45,026 nt of DNA from Candidatus Gastranaerophilales bacterium (GCA_944322625.1 CALUPN010000006.1:1-45026); one strand, 5' to 3'; positions 1 to 11,916 are shown, numbered from the stretch's first letter. The notes: a model not told the origin generated them from the letters alone. Program-made: numbers and translations.

Positions 1-88
1 TTAACGGCATTTTCTGAAGAAAACTTTAATCTTTTGCGGCAATTTGTTACAAAAGTTTACACTTACTTCATAAAGCTTAATAGATAGA

Positions 89-117
89 TTTACAAAAAAG
101 TTTGAATCTGTTATACT
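89..117 (+). promoter_or_regulatory. Sigma70-type promoter of rimP-nusA
   Basis: A TTTACA box at 89-94 is followed after exactly 17 bp by TATACT at 112-117, which predicts a transcript start near 124, about 75 nt before the rimP start codon. Bases 1-88 upstream are AT-rich and show no gene that I can support. Confidence 0.7.
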
Positions 118-140
118 CTTTATGTAAATAGTTTCTTTAG

Positions 141-171
141 AAAGAACGGTACAAATCCCCGTTCTTTTTTT
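141..171 (+). terminator. Terminator-like hairpin (possible attenuator) in the rimP-nusA leader
   Basis: The arms AAAGAACGG (141-149) and CCGTTCTTT (159-167) form a 9-bp stem with a 9-nt loop and run into a T-tract (165-171). The hairpin lies between the predicted start of transcription (about 124) and the rimP Shine-Dalgarno (189-194). It could therefore end transcripts before the operon. It could instead be the terminator of a gene left of the window, but the promoter just upstream makes an attenuator more likely. Confidence 0.55.
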
Positions 172-198
172 ATTAAACAGTAGTCTTGAAGGAGACTT

Positions 199-681
199 AT
201 GAAACAGGATATTAACAGACACGAAATACTGGAAAAAATCACACCACTCATTGAAAACACAGCAATGAGATATAGCCTTATTCCCATTGAAATTGAATTT
301 ATAAAAGAAAATCATAAATGGTTTTTGAGAATATATCTTTACTCATACGAAAAAGACATAACTCTTGATGATTGTGAAAAAGTCACAAGAAGCCTTAATG
401 ATTTTTTAGATGAACTTATTCCCGTAAAATATTATCTGGAAGTTTCTTCACCGGGATTGGAAAGAAAATTTAAATCCGATAAAGAATTTCTTATATTTAA
501 AGGCCGAAGAATAAGTCTTAAACTCAAAACCCCTTTAGAAGGAGAATCCGAAAAAATATTCAAAGGAGAAATTCTGGATTGGGATGATAATACAGGACTT
601 AAGTTTTTCCGTTTTGATGACGGCGAAGAGCTTATAATACCCAAGTCAAACATTCAATCCGCAAAACTGTATATAGATTAG
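199..681 (+). CDS. rimP: Ribosome maturation factor RimP
   Basis: This 160-aa protein has the size and layout of RimP, which binds the 30S subunit and is needed for its late maturation in the cytoplasm. The N-terminal alpha/beta domain carries the family pattern DCEKVTRSLNDFLDEL followed by YYLEVSSPGLERKFKSDKEF (about residues 60-97), the most conserved part of the family. A short C-terminal Sm-like beta domain ends with a DDGEELIIPKSNI-type strand. The start is supported by AAGGAG (189-194) 4 nt before ATG. nusA follows 18 nt downstream, the arrangement found in most bacteria (rimP-nusA). Nothing is missing or truncated. Identification is firm. Confidence 0.95.
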   Translation: MKQDINRHEILEKITPLIENTAMRYSLIPIEIEFIKENHKWFLRIYLYSYEKDITLDDCEKVTRSLNDFLDELIPVKYYLEVSSPGLERKFKSDKEFLIFKGRRISLKLKTPLEGESEKIFKGEILDWDDNTGLKFFRFDDGEELIIPKSNIQSAKLYID

Positions 682-699
682 AAAAGAAAGGAAAATATA

Positions 700-1938
700 A
701 TGATTAAAATCGGAACAGCATTATTCGAAGCTTGTGAAGAGCTCGAAAGAGAAAGAGGAATATCAAAAGAAGTTCTAATTGCATCTTTATGCGATGCTTT
801 GGTCGCTGCATACAAAAAACATATGCATATAAAAGATGCGGCAAATATAGAAGCTATTCTGGATGAACAGACCGGAGAAATCGGAGTTTTTAGCACTAAA
901 ACCGTTGTTGAAAATGTAGAAGATCCTGATACACAAATTTCACTGGAAGATGCAAAAGAAATCGACGATGAAGTCGAAATTGATGATGAAGTGAAAATAG
1001 AAGTTACTCCCGAACAATTCGGGCGTATAGCCGCACAATCCGCAAAGCAGGTTATTACTCAAAGAATAAGAGACGCTGAAAGGAATAATATCTTAAATGA
1101 ATTCTTAGAAAAGAAAGGTACTTTAACAACAGGTATTATTCAACGGGTTGAAAACAGAAATGTCATAGTAAATATCGGCAAAACCGATGCTATAATGCCT
1201 CAAAGGGAACAAATACCGAGAGAATATTATAAACCCGGCAACAGAATAAGAGTTTTTGTACTTAATGTAAAAGAAACTAACAGACTTCCGCAGGTTATAG
1301 TATCACATGCTCATCCTGAAATCGTTAAAGAACTCTTTGAACTTGAAGTTCCGGAAATTGAAGACGGAATTGTAGAAATTAAATCTATTGCTCGTGAAGC
1401 AGGCTACAGAACCAAAATTGCAGTTTGGTCAAATGACCCGGAAGTTGATTCCGTCGGAGCATGTATAGGCCCCAGAGGTTCAAGAATTCAAACAATCGTT
1501 GGTGAGTTAAAAAATGAAAAAATTGATATTGTAAGATGGTCGCCGGATCCTGTTGAATACATTGTTAATGCAATCTCCCCAGCGAGAGTCGTTTCAGTAG
1601 ATATTATGACAGATGATGAAGAAACTAAAGATGCTCTTGTTGTAGTTCCTGATGATCAATTATCATTAGCAATCGGTAGAGAAGGGCAAAACGTAAGACT
1701 TGCACATAGACTTACCGGTTGGAAGATTGATATCAAGAGCGTTTCTCAGATGGAAGACGAAGAAACAGCCGGAAACACAAACTACAACTATGATGAAGAA
1801 GCTTCTGAGATAGAAGAAAGACCTGTTGATTCAGATGAAATTCAGGAAGAAATCGAAGAAGAAATGAATCAACAAGTGCTTGATGAAGAGGATTTTCAGC
1901 AAGAAGAAGCTGAAAATACGGATAATACAGAAGAATAA
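700..1938 (+). CDS. nusA: Transcription termination/antitermination factor NusA
   Basis: NusA binds RNA polymerase and modulates pausing, termination and antitermination. The 412-aa protein has the N-terminal polymerase-binding domain (about 1-125), an S1 domain (about 135-205), KH1 with GPRG near residue 257 and KH2 with GREG near residue 327. It ends in about 60 very acidic residues (Glu/Asp-rich) instead of the repeat domains of the longer E. coli protein, so it is closer to the compact Bacillus type plus an acidic tail. AAAGGA precedes the ATG. It is co-transcribed with rimP; a strong terminator follows at once, so rnpM/infB, the usual next genes, are absent here. Because NusA stimulates termination at weak hairpins, the leader hairpin before rimP is a candidate feedback site (inference). 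Confidence 0.95.
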   Translation: MIKIGTALFEACEELERERGISKEVLIASLCDALVAAYKKHMHIKDAANIEAILDEQTGEIGVFSTKTVVENVEDPDTQISLEDAKEIDDEVEIDDEVKIEVTPEQFGRIAAQSAKQVITQRIRDAERNNILNEFLEKKGTLTTGIIQRVENRNVIVNIGKTDAIMPQREQIPREYYKPGNRIRVFVLNVKETNRLPQVIVSHAHPEIVKELFELEVPEIEDGIVEIKSIAREAGYRTKIAVWSNDPEVDSVGACIGPRGSRIQTIVGELKNEKIDIVRWSPDPVEYIVNAISPARVVSVDIMTDDEETKDALVVVPDDQLSLAIGREGQNVRLAHRLTGWKIDIKSVSQMEDEETAGNTNYNYDEEASEIEERPVDSDEIQEEIEEEMNQQVLDEEDFQQEEAENTDNTEE

Positions 1939-1950
1939 ATCAATGTTCAG

Positions 1951-1987
1951 AAAAAAAGCCTGAGTTAATATGACTCAGGCTTTTTTT
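1951..1987. terminator. Bidirectional intrinsic terminator after nusA and the uridine-kinase-like gene
   Basis: GCCTGAGT (1958-1965) pairs with ACTCAGGC (1973-1980). The stem is extended by seven A before it and seven T after it, so it can work on both strands. It sits between the convergent ends of nusA and the next gene. Confidence 0.9.
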
Positions 1988-2007
1988 ATTAATAAAAAAA
2001 CAACAAG

Positions 2008-2850
2008 TTATTCCGCAAAATATAATTCATGAATAACTTCAATAATTCGATTCAGGAAATTTTTATATTTTATTCTGTCAGCAGAACCCGAAAGAACTAT
2101 ATCTGCTTGTTTTTTGCAAGGACGTATATAAATCTCGGCTTTTTCATTAGCATTCTTATATATAAGATTTGCAGAATCGCCTAAATCACGTTCTTTCGCT
2201 CTTTCATAAAATCTTTCTTTTTTTATATTCTCATCAATATCCACATAAATTTTAAAATCAAAAGCATCTTTTACTTTATCTGTCAAAGTAAATAATCCTT
2301 CCGATATTATTACCTTAGATGGCTTTGCAAGAGTATAATTATCATAACGAACAGCTGTACCGCTCATATCATACTTCGGTAAATATGTTTCTTTGCCGGA
2401 TAATAACTCTTTTATATGCCTGTACATAAGCTCCAACTCCAAAGCCTGAGGTACATCTAAATCATAATTCTTTGCAAATTCAGAAAAACTGCCTGCTTCC
2501 TTAACCATTTCTGAACGGTCATAATAATAATCATCAGTATTTACGCGTGTTATAACATCTTTTACATTAAATTCCGCAGCAAATGATTCTATTGTATCAA
2601 TTAAATCTTTTGTAATGGTAGATTTTCCGCTGGCTGTTTCACCTGCAATACCTATAGATGCCGGCATTTTAATTCTGCCGGATAAATATGCCGCAATTTT
2701 TTTTATCACAAATGGAGTATAACTCACTAAAATTGAACCGTCAGCTTTTAACTCATTTTCAAAAACCCGTTGTAAATAACTCTCTATCTCTTCGCACAAA
2801 GTTGTTGGTTTTAATATATTTTGTGAAGTCGATAATATATTCTGCATCAT
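2008..2850 (-). CDS. Uridine kinase-like / phosphoribulokinase-family P-loop kinase
   Basis: This 280-aa cytoplasmic protein has a P-loop GETASGKST at residues 70-78, then the acceptor-side motif NTDDYYYDR and a PKYDMSGTAVRYD segment. A late IISEGLFTL strand and an RDLGDSANLIYK lid-type stretch follow. This is the layout of the uridine kinase/phosphoribulokinase superfamily (ATP-dependent phosphorylation of a nucleoside or sugar). It carries an extra N-terminal region of about 65 residues that I do not recognise, so the substrate is uncertain; uridine/cytidine is the default guess. AAAGGA lies just before the tandem ATG ATG start. A TATAAT box for this strand is at 2871-2876. It stands alone between nusA (convergent) and ruvC (upstream, same strand, about 90 bp away). 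Confidence 0.75.
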   Translation of the reverse strand: MMQNILSTSQNILKPTTLCEEIESYLQRVFENELKADGSILVSYTPFVIKKIAAYLSGRIKMPASIGIAGETASGKSTITKDLIDTIESFAAEFNVKDVITRVNTDDYYYDRSEMVKEAGSFSEFAKNYDLDVPQALELELMYRHIKELLSGKETYLPKYDMSGTAVRYDNYTLAKPSKVIISEGLFTLTDKVKDAFDFKIYVDIDENIKKERFYERAKERDLGDSANLIYKNANEKAEIYIRPCKKQADIVLSGSADRIKYKNFLNRIIEVIHELYFAE

Positions 2851-2870
2851 AAAATCTTTTCCTTTGTTCT

Positions 2871-2876
2871 ATTATA
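2871..2876 (-). promoter_or_regulatory. Candidate -10 box for the uridine-kinase-like gene
   Basis: On the minus strand this reads TATAAT, about 20 nt before the start codon. No convincing -35 box stands 17 bp upstream, so the promoter is only partly supported. Confidence 0.4.
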
Positions 2877-2937
2877 CACAAATTAAAACAAAAGAAAAGT
2901 TTTTATTGCGCTCACATAACCCAAATTTTACATAAAT

Positions 2938-3420
2938 TTACACTAAACAGTTTCTTGAATGACAAATCGCAATAGCTATGGCATCAACAGTGTCATCAAG
3001 CTTTGGCAGAACTTCACAATTTAATGAAAGTTTTACCATTTGCTCCACTTCTTTTTTCTCTGCTCTTCCATAGCCTGTCAAAACTTGCTTAACTTCCATC
3101 GGAGTATAGTTATAAACGGGAATATTAAATGTTTCCAGAACCGTTAATATAACTCCGCGCGCTTCTGCTACAGGTATAACGGTCTTTTGATTTTTAAAAA
3201 AGAACAATTCTTCTACAGACGCACAATCAGGACGGTATTTTTCAACAATCTGCGCTAAATCATTGTAAATTTCCAGAAGTCTTTTTGAATCCGACAAACT
3301 TTTATCAGTTTGAATGGAACCGGAAGTTACAAGCGCTAACTTATCGTTTTTTGTCTCCACAATCCCATATCCGACAATTGCCATTCCGGGATCAATACCC
3401 AAAATCTTCATGTCAGTCAT
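2938..3420 (-). CDS. ruvC: Crossover junction endodeoxyribonuclease RuvC
   Basis: RuvC cuts Holliday junctions at the end of homologous recombination, together with RuvAB. The 160-aa protein starts with ILGIDPG (catalytic Asp10), has Glu70 in SVEELFF, and ends with LDDTVDAIAIAICH, which supplies the last two acidic residues (Asp143, Asp146). All four metal ligands are therefore present. I place the start at the ATG at 3420 because GGAG lies 9 nt upstream. An earlier in-frame ATG at 3435 would sit almost on top of that ribosome site, and a third ATG at 3411 is also possible. ruvA and ruvB are not in the window. Confidence 0.93.
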   Translation of the reverse strand: MTDMKILGIDPGMAIVGYGIVETKNDKLALVTSGSIQTDKSLSDSKRLLEIYNDLAQIVEKYRPDCASVEELFFFKNQKTVIPVAEARGVILTVLETFNIPVYNYTPMEVKQVLTGYGRAEKKEVEQMVKLSLNCEVLPKLDDTVDAIAIAICHSRNCLV

Positions 3421-3500
3421 TATACCATTCTCCAACTGTTATGTAAATAAATCTGTATAACTGAATTTTAAAATTAACACAATATATTTCACTATCCCTC

Positions 3501-3529
3501 TTGCAAAATATTATAACTTGTATTATAAT
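3501..3529 (+). promoter_or_regulatory. Sigma70-type promoter for the zinc-ribbon gene-rimM-trmD operon
   Basis: TTGCAA (3501-3506), a 17-bp spacer and a perfect TATAAT (3524-3529) predict a start near 3536 and an untranslated leader of about 110 nt before the ATG at 3648. Confidence 0.75.
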
Positions 3530-3647
3530 GCTTACTGTGAGTTGTTTTAACTCCGAATTTTTTATTGAATCTCATTATATTATTTAATTGATAGGATTTT
3601 TATTAGTAGTGATATTTTTTATTTAATTTGGTTAAGAGGCTTTTATT

Positions 3648-4586
3648 ATGTATGTAAACAAATGCATTAAGTGTGGTGCGGAATTTGAAACAAAAAACCC
3701 CAAGAGAGTGATATGTCCTAACTGCTTGTACGCTGACAAAGGGTCTGAAACAACAGATGAAAAACCAATGCAGAGTTATAGTTCTTATAGTTCTTATTCT
3801 ACTGAAACTCGTCCGAGGAGCTATGACAGGCAAGCGCAGGGAAATTATAGAAATAATAATTATCAAAGACGTGATAACAGAAATAATTCGCAAAGCGGTT
3901 ATCAGAGACGTGATAATAACGGAAGGCCGCAACGCAGATTTGATAACAACAGAGGCGGTTTTAAAAATAATTATGCCAGCGTAAAACCGCAACCAAGACG
4001 TCAAGGACCTAAAAAAACAAAAGCACAGCGTCCGTTATTAATTAGTAAAGAACAATTAGAACAAATTGAAGTACTATATAAAGCAATGTTACCTTTACCT
4101 AATCCTGACTGTCATGAAGTAATCGGAGCAAAGTTGGGAATAGAACCGCAAAAGGTATTTTTTGGAATTAATCTCGTAAGACAAAAAATGATGCTTCCAA
4201 AACTACCTTTCCCTAAAAGAAAACTTGCAATCACTCCGGATCAAATGATGGCAATAAAAGCTTTATATGAACCGTTATTACCGCTGCCACCCATAGGTTG
4301 TCATAAAATAATAGCAGCACAACTAAAAATGGATGAATGGAGAGTCCATGTAGGAATTAAGCTTATTCGTGCGCAGCTGGGTTTAGACAGATGGAATGAG
4401 GATAGGGCTGATAAACCGGCTGATTATATGGTAGCTAAACATACAAAGCCTTCTGCGGAAGACAAAGTTCCTGTAGCAGTTGAAGTTAAGCAAGAAGCCG
4501 CTGAAGAAAATTCTGAAATACAGCAAGAAGCTGTAGAAAAGCCTAAACGCGGCAGAAAGCCCAAGAAAAAAGAAGATGAAGAATAA
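3648..4586 (+). CDS. Unrecognised zinc-ribbon protein with two tandem helical modules, coupled to rimM
   Basis: I do not recognise a named family. Visible parts of the 312-aa protein are as follows. An N-terminal zinc ribbon has two CxxC pairs (CIKCGAEF ... CPNC, residues 6-26). A low-complexity region rich in Tyr, Asn, Arg, Gly and Ser follows (about 35-120; RRDNNGRPQRRFDNNRGG type). Two homologous modules of about 57 residues come next (about 125-181 and 188-245), each reading I-[ST]-x-[ED]-Q ... LY-x2-[ML]-LPLP ... CH-x2-I-x-A-x-L ... GI-x-L-[IV]-R. A Lys/Arg tail with an AT-hook-like KRGRKPKKK follows an acidic linker. AAGAGG precedes the start. Its stop overlaps the rimM start by 11 bp, so the two are probably translationally coupled. 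RGG-like and basic parts suggest RNA or DNA binding, perhaps in rRNA/tRNA maturation like its neighbours (inference). Confidence 0.8.
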   Translation: MYVNKCIKCGAEFETKNPKRVICPNCLYADKGSETTDEKPMQSYSSYSSYSTETRPRSYDRQAQGNYRNNNYQRRDNRNNSQSGYQRRDNNGRPQRRFDNNRGGFKNNYASVKPQPRRQGPKKTKAQRPLLISKEQLEQIEVLYKAMLPLPNPDCHEVIGAKLGIEPQKVFFGINLVRQKMMLPKLPFPKRKLAITPDQMMAIKALYEPLLPLPPIGCHKIIAAQLKMDEWRVHVGIKLIRAQLGLDRWNEDRADKPADYMVAKHTKPSAEDKVPVAVEVKQEAAEENSEIQQEAVEKPKRGRKPKKKEDEE

Positions 4587-5088
4587 TTTTGTCTCAGTTG
4601 GTAAAATTCTTAACTTTCATGGGGTACAAGGCGAAGCCAAGCTAGGGTATTCTAAAAATCGTGAAGATTTTCTTTCTAAACTTAAAGAAGTTTATGTTTT
4701 ATGGGACAATGAATATAAATTACTGGAAATTAACAAAATCAGGTTTACTCCTAAATGTGCAATTATTAAATTTAAAGGAATAAATTCTTTAAATGATATT
4801 CTTCCTTATAAAAACCAAATATTGTTTGTACCAGAGGATATTGCGAGAGAATTTTTAGAAGACGATGAATATTTAATAGATGAACTAGTGGGGCTTGATG
4901 TTTATGACGGAGAAAAGAAAGTCGGAGCAATTGTAGGGGTCTCTAATAACGGTGCAAGTGATTTATTGTCGGTAAAAACAAAAAGTAAAAAAATTTCTCT
5001 TGTTCCGTTTGTAAAAGCAATAGTTTTATCAGTAGACATAAAGAGCAGAAGAATTCAGATAAACAATATCGAGGGCCTGCTGGAATGA
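4576..5088 (+). CDS. rimM: 16S rRNA processing protein RimM
   Basis: RimM helps fold the head of the 30S subunit around S19. The 170-aa protein begins VSVGKILNFHGVQGEAKLGY, the family hallmark of the N-terminal beta-barrel. It has the linker DEYLIDELVGLDVYD before the PRC-barrel domain (about 95-170), with LVPFVKAIVLSVD near the end. The ATG overlaps the 3' end of the zinc-ribbon gene by 11 bp, and trmD starts inside the RimM stop region (ATGA, 4-bp overlap). The usual flanking genes rpsP and rplS are absent: the zinc-ribbon gene takes the place of rpsP. Confidence 0.93.
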   Translation: MKNNFVSVGKILNFHGVQGEAKLGYSKNREDFLSKLKEVYVLWDNEYKLLEINKIRFTPKCAIIKFKGINSLNDILPYKNQILFVPEDIAREFLEDDEYLIDELVGLDVYDGEKKVGAIVGVSNNGASDLLSVKTKSKKISLVPFVKAIVLSVDIKSRRIQINNIEGLLE

Positions 5089-5781
5089 GATTTGAAGTTG
5101 TAACACTTTTCCCCGAACTAATAGCTTCACATATGAGTTTCAGTATAATGAAACGCGCTAATGACAGCGGGATTATAGATGTAATAACACACAACCCGCG
5201 AAATTATACACTCGATAAACACAAAAAAGTAGACGATACCCCGTACGGTGGCGGTGCAGGCATGGTTCTTATGCCACAACCATATGTAGACTGTTATAAT
5301 TCAATTTTAAAAACTAAAAACAGCATTACACTTATGATGACGCCGCAAGGAGAACCTTTTTCCGATAAATTATCCGATGAACTTAGCAGCTATCAACAAA
5401 TTATTATACTTTGCGGTCACTATGAAGGTTTTGATGAAAGAATCAGAGACATTATAAAACCCAGAGAAATTTCAATCGGGGATTATGTCTTAACAGGTGG
5501 AGAATTACCGGCACTTTGCATTATTGACAGCATTTCAAGAAAGATTGAAGGAACATTAGGAAAAATCGAATCAGCACATGATGACAGCTTTACAGAAGGC
5601 TTATTAGAATACCCGCAGTATACAAAACCAAGAATATATCAAGGGCTGAAAGTACCGGAAGTATTACTTAACGGTAACCATAAAATGATTGAAGAATTTC
5701 GTTTTCAACAAAAGCTTCTGCGCACAAAAAACAAACGCCCTGATTTATACGAAAAATATATAAACAAAGATAATCCGTCGG

Positions 5782-5789
<8 letters not shown>
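5085..5789 (+). CDS. trmD: tRNA (guanine37-N1)-methyltransferase TrmD
   Basis: TrmD methylates G37 of tRNAs with a G36 to prevent +1 frameshifts, using S-adenosylmethionine bound in a trefoil knot. The 234-aa protein shows MRFEVVTLFPELI at the start, DDTPYGGGAGMVLMPQP (about residues 50-66), LCGHYEGFDERI (about 107-118) and the knot motif ISIGDYVLTGGELPALCIID (about 128-147). The ATG overlaps the rimM stop as ATGA, which indicates coupling. The gene ends in an 8-bp tail-to-tail overlap with the two-TM gene on the other strand, leaving no room for a terminator between them. Confidence 0.96.
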
Positions 5790-9410
<3,621 letters not shown>

Positions 9411-9416
9411 TTTTCC

Positions 9417-9953
9417 CTAACCTACAAGATTATTAGCGCCGGCATCTTCTACTTCAACCTCAGAAGACACTCTCACATCCGAAATTGTCCCGTTAAATTT
9501 GTAGCTTTCACCTTCTAATGTAACAGGAAGTCCCATTTTAATTTTATTACCGCCTACAACAGCTCCGTCTTTTGTTATTTTTGCAGTATCGGAAATTGTA
9601 ATAACAGCGTCGTAAATTGCAGGCTGTGCCGGATCTTGTATTAAAATATACTGTTCTTTAGCCTTTTGTGAAGGTAAAGCGGTTTTTCTTGATTCAGAGC
9701 TAACCTTAACAACATTTAACTCCGTATAAGGAACATTTCTTATTGTAATAAATGTTTTATCATTAGACTTAATCGGGAATTCTTCTCCTGTTACAGTTAC
9801 ACCGCGCAGAAACACCTGAAAAGTAATCGGAGAAGTTGCTTCTATCTGTTTGTCAGCAGTCTGTCTAAAGTGTTTTGCAGTCATAACACCAACAGCAAGA
9901 GCAATTATAACCCCTAAAACTATTATGATATCAACGATATTAAGTTTTTTCAT
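9417..9953 (-). CDS. DUF4330-like membrane-anchored protein
   Basis: This 178-aa protein has an N-terminal KKLNIVDIIIVLGVIIALAV transmembrane anchor (about 3-27) and an extracytoplasmic beta-rich domain. Near the end it has GGNKIKMGLPVTLEGESY followed by FNGTISDVRV, the pattern I associate with DUF4330. Function is unknown. AGGAG lies 10 nt before the ATG. It is placed 14 bp after the heptose kinase gene and 6 bp before the IctB-like gene, so it is very likely co-expressed with envelope genes. Confidence 0.7.
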   Translation of the reverse strand: MKKLNIVDIIIVLGVIIALAVGVMTAKHFRQTADKQIEATSPITFQVFLRGVTVTGEEFPIKSNDKTFITIRNVPYTELNVVKVSSESRKTALPSQKAKEQYILIQDPAQPAIYDAVITISDTAKITKDGAVVGGNKIKMGLPVTLEGESYKFNGTISDVRVSSEVEVEDAGANNLVG

Positions 9954-9967
9954 TTACAATTTCACTC

Positions 9968-10981
9968 CTATATTTCTAACATAATACGTTCCGGAACAGA
10001 TTTTAAAATTTCTTCTATAGATGTAGTTGCGCATCCGTATTGTTTAATAACAATACCTGCAGCAATATTTCCGATAACTGCAGCATAAACAGGCTCCGCT
10101 CCTATTGCAAGAGCCAGAGTATATAAAGCAGTCACTGTATCACCTGCACCGGTCACATCAAAAACTTCTGCCTTATTGAAAACGGGAATATGAGTATATT
10201 TATTATTTTTTTCAATAACCACCATCCCCTCGGAGCCGCAAGTTATAAGCACAGCTTCTGCCAAAGTATCATCTAAAAGTTTATTTCCCGCCTTTAAAAA
10301 ATCGTCTTTATTTTTTAAATAATATCCGACATATTTTTGAGTATCCGGAAGATTCGGGGTCATAGAAGTTACCCCCCTATAACGGTTCAAATCCCTTTGA
10401 GCATCTACAATAACTTTTTTATTATATTTATGAGCAGTGTCACAAACTGCTTTTATTACATTATCAGTAAGAGTTCCTATATGATAATCCGATAAAATAA
10501 CCGCATCATGCAAAGGTACAAGTTTTTTTATCTCTTCAATCATTTTATCTTCAGTTTCCTTTGAAAGCGGTGCATTTGTCTGTCGGTCAATTCTTACAAT
10601 CTGTTGTGTGATTGAATGTGAGCAAGAACCTGATATTCTTGTTTTGGTAATCGTTTTTCTTTCTTTATCAGTTATTAAAGCGGAACAGTCTATATCAGCT
10701 TCTTCAAAAGCATTCTTTAAATCCTGCGCCTGATAATCATCCCCAATAATTCCTATAACAGAAACATTACCACCGTTAATTTCGGAAACGTTATGAGCGG
10801 CATTAGAAGCTCCGCCTAAAATAAACTTTGTATGCGTATGCTGAAGTATTAAAACAGGGGCTTCTCTTGAAATTCTCTCCGTATCGCCATAGACCATTTC
10901 ATCAAGCGCTAAGTCACCTACGACAAGTATTTTAGCCTCGCCGAGTTTTTTGATATAACTTTCTAATCTTTCTTTATCCAT
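9968..10981 (-). CDS. rfaE1: D-glycero-beta-D-manno-heptose-7-phosphate kinase (RfaE1/HldA)
   Basis: The enzyme phosphorylates heptose 7-phosphate at C1 on the way to ADP-heptose, the inner-core LPS sugar. The 337-aa protein is a PfkB/ribokinase-family kinase. It has ILVVGDLALDEMVYGDTERISREAP at the N-terminus (written here as the family marker spanning about residues 18-42) and GGASNAAHNV. The catalytic signature DVTGAGDTVTALY lies near residues 268-280, where the second Asp is the general base. Only the kinase half is present, with no nucleotidyltransferase domain, so a separate RfaE2 is expected elsewhere. It heads the minus-strand run rfaE1 - DUF4330 - IctB-like - ligA - two-TM and is divergent from the next plus-strand gene. 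Confidence 0.9.
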   Translation of the reverse strand: MDKERLESYIKKLGEAKILVVGDLALDEMVYGDTERISREAPVLILQHTHTKFILGGASNAAHNVSEINGGNVSVIGIIGDDYQAQDLKNAFEEADIDCSALITDKERKTITKTRISGSCSHSITQQIVRIDRQTNAPLSKETEDKMIEEIKKLVPLHDAVILSDYHIGTLTDNVIKAVCDTAHKYNKKVIVDAQRDLNRYRGVTSMTPNLPDTQKYVGYYLKNKDDFLKAGNKLLDDTLAEAVLITCGSEGMVVIEKNNKYTHIPVFNKAEVFDVTGAGDTVTALYTLALAIGAEPVYAAVIGNIAAGIVIKQYGCATTSIEEILKSVPERIMLEI

Positions 10982-10998
10982 TTCAATCTCTCTTATGA

Positions 10999-11027
10999 TT
11001 GCCTATTCGCAAAATATCAGATATAAT
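10999..11027 (+). promoter_or_regulatory. Sigma70-type promoter for the 11068 gene
   Basis: TTGCCT (10999-11004), a 17-bp spacer and TATAAT (11022-11027) predict a start near 11034. This places the true start codon at 11068, not at an in-frame ATG at 10999 that lies within the promoter. Confidence 0.65.
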
Positions 11028-11067
11028 ATGTTTATATCATACTACAAAAAAGAAAAGAGAGTCATAC

Positions 11068-11916
11068 ATGGCCGGCAAGAATGTTTTTAATGATAAAGAT
11101 TCAATGGATATAAGCGAATTAGCCTCGTTAAATGATGATATATCACCGGAACTAATCGAACAACTTCAACAAAAGCTAACGCAAGATGCCCAAAACCTTA
11201 GCGGAAGTAACAACGCGGCTAAAATTTCGCAAAACATTGATGCCTCAGACGATGCAGCTCTCTTTGAAGAGCCCTCTCAGACTGTACCTGCAACCGATAC
11301 AGCGGCACAAGCTGAAAGTACTCCCTTACCCCAAAACGAAAAAAAAGATATTAAATTAGACGAAAACTTTGATGACAATTTTATAAAAAAATATAAAGCC
11401 AAATTAAACAAACAACAAGACGCATCAAAAGATACAAGCGAAGCGGAAAGTTCAATCAGTAGTGCCGCCTTTGCTGAAACTCCGGATGAATCCGCTGATA
11501 TTGAAAAAGTCTCCAACGGAAATATTACGGAAAGAAAACTTACTCCTGAACAAAAAAATTATAATGACAGTTTGGATTTTCTTGACAGCAATATTAAATA
11601 TTCTAAGTATGTTATATATATAGATCCTCAAAATGTTGATTTTATTGAAGGTTTAACCGTTAAAGAACGAAAAAATTTAATTAATAAAATTTTAAAAGAA
11701 CAAAATGACATAGCTATTACAAAGCAACGTTTCAGAATTATCCAAACATTTTTGAGACATGCAATAGTTGCGATACTAACAATCGCAATATCAATTCCGA
11801 TTATTTATATAACAATTAACGCTTCACTTGAGACGACGATAAATAACTACAGACGTTCTCAATCCATATTCCAAACGCTATACAAAGAAAAAGGAAAAAT
11901 CCAATCTATGCGTTAG
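11068..11916 (+). CDS. Unknown acidic protein with one C-terminal transmembrane segment
   Basis: No family recognised. With the start at ATG 11068 (GAGAG a few nt upstream and a promoter at 10999-11027) the protein has 282 aa. The first about 160 residues are acidic, Ser/Ala/Gln-rich and probably disordered. A folded-looking part follows (about 165-225: YNDSLDFLDSNIKYSKYV, then a Lys-rich helix). A strong hydrophobic helix (AIVAILTIAISIPIIYITI, about 230-250) and a short Arg/Lys-rich tail end the protein. This is the layout of a tail-anchored or single-pass membrane protein. It ends in an 11-bp convergent overlap with the gene on the other strand. Confidence 0.65.
   Translation: MAGKNVFNDKDSMDISELASLNDDISPELIEQLQQKLTQDAQNLSGSNNAAKISQNIDASDDAALFEEPSQTVPATDTAAQAESTPLPQNEKKDIKLDENFDDNFIKKYKAKLNKQQDASKDTSEAESSISSAAFAETPDESADIEKVSNGNITERKLTPEQKNYNDSLDFLDSNIKYSKYVIYIDPQNVDFIEGLTVKERKNLINKILKEQNDIAITKQRFRIIQTFLRHAIVAILTIAISIPIIYITINASLETTINNYRRSQSIFQTLYKEKGKIQSMR

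Noticed and set aside
1..315. Open frame on the minus strand (104 codons) over the leader and start of rimP
   Set aside because: It runs antisense through the clear rimP start, promoter and hairpin; its composition (Phe, Lys, Asn, Cys) is typical of a random AT-rich frame.
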